Assembly (NCBI RefSeq): GCF_003390915.1
Contig: NZ_QMEM01000013.1
Span: 38,158-102,157, forward strand
Length of the DNA: 64,000 bases
Reading direction: 5' to 3'
Origin: Lewinella sp. IMCC34183
GTDB lineage: Bacteria; Bacteroidota; Bacteroidia; Chitinophagales; Saprospiraceae
Part shown: in pieces, positions 60,389 to 64,000 of the stretch
Layout of the letters: every line of letters starts with the position of its first letter
How positions within the stretch are numbered: the stretch's first letter is position 1
The notes under the pieces: model-generated
What the model saw: only the letters and a program-made list of their open reading frames with translations
Told to the model about the DNA's origin: nothing
Databases searched by the model: none
Translations under genes and position numbers: made by a program

Positions 60389-61183
60389 TTATACCCGTTC
60401 GTAGCGGGCACGGATGAACATAAATAGACCGTAGGCGAGCAATCCTAGTCCCATGATGGCGAGCAGCACCTGTCCGTACGTCTGGTCCTCGATATAGGAG
60501 AGCGATTCGCCTACGCCCTTGAACTGGCTGGGATCATCCATGAGCGCCGCGCGAAAGAGGAAATAGGATATGATGCCATACACGACGAAACGGGCGGTGA
60601 GGCCGACCTCGCCGGTCTTTTCGAAGGTTTCCCGCTGTTCCTCGTTGAGTTGCAATCCCTTGATCCCCTCCATGTGCTTGTCGGTAATGGCGCGGTATAA
60701 CTGGAAAATGGCGACCCCGGCCATGATGACGGCGATGAGGCCGACGACGTAGGGGCCCCAGCTGTTGGACAGGATACGGGCAATAATGTCCTGCTTGTTG
60801 GAGCCGCCACCGCCGCCACTGCCGAGGGCCAGCTTGAAGGCGTAGACGCTCAGCACGCCATAGGCCGTACCACTGACGGCGTAGCCGATGCGTTTGGCAA
60901 TTCCTTCCTTGTCGTCGCCCTCGTTTTCCTTGTCCTTCACGGCCGTGTACCATCGCCAGCTACAGTAGGCGAGCAGGCCGAGGCCGATGAGGAAGAGGAG
61001 TATGTTACCGAACGGATTGGTGCCGATCCACTCGATCATGGCCTTCGGGCCACCGGTTCCGCCTTCTCCGGCGCCGCCAATAACACCGATGAGCGCGAAA
61101 ATTCCGATAAGCGAATAAACGACGCCCTTCGCGGTATAACCGGCGGTAAACAGCTTGTTTTGGGTAGATAAACTTAGTGCCAT
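60389..61183 (-). CDS. DUF1206 membrane protein
   Basis: A 264-residue inner-membrane protein made of three repeats of a two-helix DUF1206 unit. Each opens with a G-Y-x-A-K/S-G or similar turn (TAGYTAKGVVYSLIGIFAL, RIGYAVSGTAYGVLSVYAF, TARFVVYGIISYFLF). I chose the ATG at 61183 (MALSLSTQNKLF). The family is widespread, and no function is established that I can cite. A box GAATTTTG one base off the -7 consensus lies upstream. It is convergent with the T9SS cargo and divergent from purA. Confidence 0.82.
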   Translation of the reverse strand: MALSLSTQNKLFTAGYTAKGVVYSLIGIFALIGVIGGAGEGGTGGPKAMIEWIGTNPFGNILLFLIGLGLLAYCSWRWYTAVKDKENEGDDKEGIAKRIGYAVSGTAYGVLSVYAFKLALGSGGGGGSNKQDIIARILSNSWGPYVVGLIAVIMAGVAIFQLYRAITDKHMEGIKGLQLNEEQRETFEKTGEVGLTARFVVYGIISYFLFRAALMDDPSQFKGVGESLSYIEDQTYGQVLLAIMGLGLLAYGLFMFIRARYERV

Positions 61184-61276
61184 GCGTGTGTTTATTACTA
61201 TAATGGCAAAATTCCGTCCGGATGTTCGGAATTTTGGTGGTCGGGCGGCGGCGCGCGGGTGCAAGGAATTTTGGTT

Positions 61277-61284
61277 TACCTTTG
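61277..61284 (+). promoter_or_regulatory. -7 box of purA
   Basis: TACCTTTG, a perfect match, 61 nt before the ATG at 61346. Confidence 0.55.
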
Positions 61285-61345
61285 CCGTCTTTTAGGATAG
61301 GGCGGTGCGCAGCGTTGCGTTTCCCGCTTCCAAAGCCACCAACTA

Positions 61346-62614
61346 ATGGCCGTAGACGTACTTCTGGGTCTCCAGTGGGGAGACGAAGGCAAAGGCAAGA
61401 TCGTAGACGTTCTTGCCCCCCGCTATGACATCATCGCCCGCTTTCAGGGCGGACCCAATGCCGGGCACACCCTCATTTTCGACGGAAAAAAGTTCGTGCT
61501 CCACACCGTTCCCTCGGGCATCTTCCGCACCGAGCAGCACAACCTGATCGGTAACGGGGTGGTCATCGACCCCATCACGCTCAGCAAGGAACTCGACGAA
61601 CTTGACAAGGCGGGGATCGACTACGCCGACCGCCTGTTCGTGGCCCGCAAGGCCCACCTGATCCTGCCTACCCACCGGCTACTGGACGCCGCCCGCGAGA
61701 ACGCCAAGGGCGAACGCAAGATCGGATCCACCCTGAAGGGCATCGGGCCGACCTATATGGACAAGACGGGGCGCAATGGCATGCGCGTCGGTAACCTGGA
61801 GGCACCCGACTTCCGCGACCGCTACGAGCGCCTCAAGGAGAAGCACCTCCAGCTGGTGGGACTGTACCCCTATATGGAGTTCGATCTGGCCAAGGAAGAA
61901 GAATCCTGGTTCAGGGCCGTGGACCGCTTGCGCAAATTGCCCTTCGTCGACGGCGAATTCTATATCAATAACGCCCTGCGCGACGGCAAGAAGATCCTGG
62001 CGGAGGGTGCACAGGGCAGCATGCTCGATATCGACTTCGGCACCTACCCCTACGTCACCTCCTCCAACACCATCACGGCGGGCGTCTGTACCGGCCTGGG
62101 TATCGCCCCCCAGAAGATTGGCGAGGTAATCGGCATCACCAAGGCGTACTGCACCCGCGTCGGCGGCGGCCCCTTCCCCACCGAATTGCACAATGAGACC
62201 GGTGAATTCCTGCGCAAGGAAGGTGCTGAGTTCGGTGCCACCACCGGACGGCCCCGCCGCTGCGGCTGGATCGATCTGGTACAGCTACGGTACACCATTA
62301 TGCTGAGCGGGGTTACCCAGCTCGTCGTGACCAAGGTGGACGTACTCAACAAGTTCGAAACCATCCGGGCCGCCGACGCTTACCGGATAGACGGCGAGGT
62401 CAGCCGGGAACTCCCCTTCGACCTCGTCCACGAAAACTACGAACCGGTCTATACCGACATCGCCGGCTGGAACAGCGACCTGTCCGGCGTCAAAGAAGAA
62501 AGCGAACTGCCCCAGGCGTGCCTCAACTACGTCAAGTACCTGGAAGACCATCTGGAGGTGCCCGTCACCATGGTTTCCACCGGCCCGGATCGGGAGGAGC
62601 TGGTAGTGCGTTAG
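61346..62614 (+). CDS. purA: adenylosuccinate synthetase
   Basis: PurA, 422 residues, usual length. It joins IMP and aspartate with GTP to give adenylosuccinate, the first step to AMP. The N-terminal GLQWGDEGKGKIVD carries the P-loop and catalytic Asp. NAGHTLIFDGKKFVLH, GIGPTYMDKTGRNGMRVG, EGAQGSMLDIDFGTYPYVT and the C-terminal STGPDRE are all family signatures. It is transcribed from its own promoter, and an octamer-repeat module begins directly after the stop codon. Confidence 0.97.
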   Translation: MAVDVLLGLQWGDEGKGKIVDVLAPRYDIIARFQGGPNAGHTLIFDGKKFVLHTVPSGIFRTEQHNLIGNGVVIDPITLSKELDELDKAGIDYADRLFVARKAHLILPTHRLLDAARENAKGERKIGSTLKGIGPTYMDKTGRNGMRVGNLEAPDFRDRYERLKEKHLQLVGLYPYMEFDLAKEEESWFRAVDRLRKLPFVDGEFYINNALRDGKKILAEGAQGSMLDIDFGTYPYVTSSNTITAGVCTGLGIAPQKIGEVIGITKAYCTRVGGGPFPTELHNETGEFLRKEGAEFGATTGRPRRCGWIDLVQLRYTIMLSGVTQLVVTKVDVLNKFETIRAADAYRIDGEVSRELPFDLVHENYEPVYTDIAGWNSDLSGVKEESELPQACLNYVKYLEDHLEVPVTMVSTGPDREELVVR

Positions 62615-62651
62615 CGTTGGTGCGTTGGTGAGTTGCTGCATTGCTGCGTTG
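62615..62651 (+). repeat. octamer-repeat module 1
   Basis: About 36 bp made of four and a half 8-nt units of the form RTTGSTGM (for example GTTGGTGC, GTTGCTGC, ATTGCTGC). It begins 1 nt after the purA stop. Confidence 0.75.
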
Positions 62652-62705
62652 GCCCGCACGGCCTGAGCTCCCGCTTCGCTCGTCAGTGAGCCGGAGCCCT
62701 GCGGG

Positions 62706-62741
62706 CAACGCAGTAATTCACCAACGCAGTAAATCACCAAC
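62706..62741 (-). repeat. octamer-repeat module 2, inverted
   Basis: Same 36-bp design on the minus strand (GTTGGTGA, ATTACTGC units), ending directly at the thiL stop codon. With module 1 it flanks a GC-rich imperfect hairpin. Confidence 0.75.
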
Positions 62742-63767
62742 TCAGAAGTGGTTCCACCCCTGGGCGGTGATAGGGTGAATATTCCCCCCCTTGGTGTGCA
62801 GTTTGACGCCGTCTTCCCGGGCCACGATCTCGCCGGCAATGTAGATGTCGGGTAGGAAGCGGATCTTTTCCGTGTCCTTGGGGTCGATGGTGAACAGCAA
62901 TTCGTAGTCTTCTCCGCCGGACAGGGCCGTGGTGATTGGGTCCAGGTTGAACTCCAGCGCCTGCATTTGCGCGTCGTTGGAGATGGGCACGCCGCTCTCT
63001 TCGATGATGGCTCCGACATTAGAAGCTTTGCAAATGTGGAAGATCTCGCTGGCGAGGCCGTCGCTGATGTCGATCATGGCGGTGGGCACGATGCCTTCCT
63101 TGGCGAACGTGTCAATCATATCGGTACGGGCCTCGGGCCGGAGTTGACGGGCCAGCAACGTGGGCGCGTATTCGCCCATATCGGGTTGCATATCCGGATT
63201 TTCCAGGAAGACCTGCTTCTCCCGTTCCAGTAGCTGCAGTCCCAGGTAGGCGCCACCGAGACTGCCGGTGATGCAGACCAGATCGCCGGGCTTGGCCCCG
63301 CTGCGGCGGGTGATCCGGCCGGCGGGTGCGCGCCCGATGGCGGTGATGCTGATGACGAGGCCTTTATTGGAACTGGTGGTGTCACCGCCGATGAGGTCTA
63401 CCCCGTATTGGTCGCAGGCGGCCTTGATGCCGGCGTAAAGCTCGTCCAGTGCCTCCACGGAGAAGCGGTTGCTCAGGGCAATACTCACCGTGATCTGTTG
63501 CGGGCGGGCATTCATGGCACAGATATCGGACAGGTTGACGATGACCGCCTTGTAGCCCAGGTGCTTGAGGGGGGTATAGGTAAAGTCGAAGTGGATGCCC
63601 TCCACCAGCATATCGGTGCTGACGACGATCTGCTCGTCGCCGCCGGCGATGATCGCGGCATCATCTCCAACCCCGAGGATGGTGGCGTCCTGCTTCTTCG
63701 TGAAGCCCTTCGTCAGGTGATCAATGAGGCCGAATTCGCCGAGGGTGTTTACGTCGGTACGTTCCAT
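62742..63767 (-). CDS. thiL: thiamine-monophosphate kinase
   Basis: ThiL, 341 residues. It phosphorylates thiamine phosphate to thiamine diphosphate with ATP, the last step of cofactor synthesis. The AIRS-type fold shows ILGVGDDAAII and STDMLVEGIHFD near the N-terminus. NLSDICAMNARPQ, GGDTTSSNKGLVISITAIG and DISDGLASEIFHI follow, each contributing metal or ATP ligands. The C-terminal GGEDYELLFTI is also typical. No other thiamine gene is nearby. The ATG at 63767 opens the conserved N-terminus. Confidence 0.95.
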   Translation of the reverse strand: MERTDVNTLGEFGLIDHLTKGFTKKQDATILGVGDDAAIIAGGDEQIVVSTDMLVEGIHFDFTYTPLKHLGYKAVIVNLSDICAMNARPQQITVSIALSNRFSVEALDELYAGIKAACDQYGVDLIGGDTTSSNKGLVISITAIGRAPAGRITRRSGAKPGDLVCITGSLGGAYLGLQLLEREKQVFLENPDMQPDMGEYAPTLLARQLRPEARTDMIDTFAKEGIVPTAMIDISDGLASEIFHICKASNVGAIIEESGVPISNDAQMQALEFNLDPITTALSGGEDYELLFTIDPKDTEKIRFLPDIYIAGEIVAREDGVKLHTKGGNIHPITAQGWNHF

Positions 63768-63787
63768 ACAGTAGTTCTTGGGGAGAG

Positions 63788-63804
63788 AACCCGCGTAGCG
63801 GGTT
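63788..63804. repeat. 7-bp inverted repeat
   Basis: AACCCGC and GCGGGTT around a 3-nt loop, in the region upstream of thiL. It is directly followed by a 9-G run at 63811-63819. Confidence 0.5.
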
Positions 63805-63821
63805 GAGGTTGGGGGGGGGTG

Positions 63822-63857
63822 GTTGGTGCGCTAGTGAATTGGTGCATTGCTGCGTTG
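63822..63857 (+). repeat. octamer-repeat module 3
   Basis: A third 36-bp module with the same four-and-a-half octamer design (GTTGGTGC, ATTGGTGC, ATTGCTGC units). Confidence 0.75.
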
Positions 63858-63872
63858 CCCGGCAGACGGGTG

Positions 63873-63944
63873 CCCCTCGCTTCGCTCGGGTGGGCCACGG
63901 GTTGAGGGCGTCCCGCCCGATCCACACCCGAGTGCAGCGAGGGG
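63873..63944. repeat. 20-bp imperfect inverted repeat
   Basis: Arms 63873-63892 and 63925-63944 pair with two mismatches, with a 32-nt GC-rich centre. No gene is visible from here to the window end. Confidence 0.65.
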
Positions 63945-64000
63945 CGAACTATATGCACGAAAAGCCGCGCAGCAGCCTAGCGGGTGCGAGCAAACCAATT

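Noticed and set aside
1..64000. tRNA, rRNA, prophage or defence islands
   Set aside because: No cloverleaf, rRNA, phage structural, transposase or known defence genes were recognised.

Overview
The window reads as ordinary chromosome of a high-GC marine-type Bacteroidota, most like the Saprospirales/Lewinella group. The evidence is a GldJ-type lipoprotein next to murF, three secreted proteins with type IX secretion (T9SS) C-terminal sorting domains, a six-gene Na+-translocating NADH:quinone oxidoreductase (Nqr) operon, DUF5686 and ELWxxDGTxxGT proteins, and many promoters matching the Bacteroidota -7 box TAnnTTTG. Genus assignment is inference; no rRNA is present.

Layout. 1-6.4 kb: Na+/H+ antiporter, murF, gldJ, a coiled-coil membrane protein and a VOC protein. 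6.5-13.8 kb: a long minus-strand run of a TPR protein, a PorE-like OmpA lipoprotein, a PAP2-like membrane protein, an M14 deacylase, nadD and htpG, closed by a strong terminator. 14-21.9 kb: OmpA protein with thrombospondin-3 repeats, acyl-ACP thioesterase, serine hydrolase, a lamin-tail T9SS cargo and cca. 21.9-22.2 kb: a candidate small RNA with its own promoter and terminator. 22.1-27.8 kb: mannosyltransferase-like protein, FAD enzyme, small secreted protein, a second antiporter, ybaB. 27.9-31.0 kb: fabG and two GT2 glycosyltransferases. 31.0-31.9 kb: a non-coding repeat island with a predicted pseudoknot motif. 31.9-38.5 kb: nqrABCDEF on the minus strand, with an unusual membrane-anchored NqrA. 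38.8-44.1 kb: mnmG, a membrane protein, a His-rich DUF4198 protein with HupE (probable metal uptake), and a lone hisH. 44.2-54.4 kb: DUF5686 protein, two linked amidohydrolase-like proteins, and a large ELW-repeat T9SS cargo. 54.8-64 kb: infB, SRAP, GNAT, a T9SS cargo behind a 14-C tract, DUF1206 protein, purA and thiL, with octamer-repeat modules between the last genes.

How the genes fit together: energy coupling is sodium-based (Nqr plus two antiporters). Envelope building and export are prominent (murF, gldJ, OmpA/PorE-like, T9SS cargo, glycosyltransferases). The rest is housekeeping (htpG, nadD, cca, mnmG, infB, purA, thiL, fabG). No phage, transposase, CRISPR array, tRNA or rRNA was seen. 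The most unusual features are the anchored NqrA, the candidate sRNA, the pseudoknot repeat, several predicted leaderless promoters, the His-rich metal-uptake pair and the poly-C tract in front of a secreted protein.
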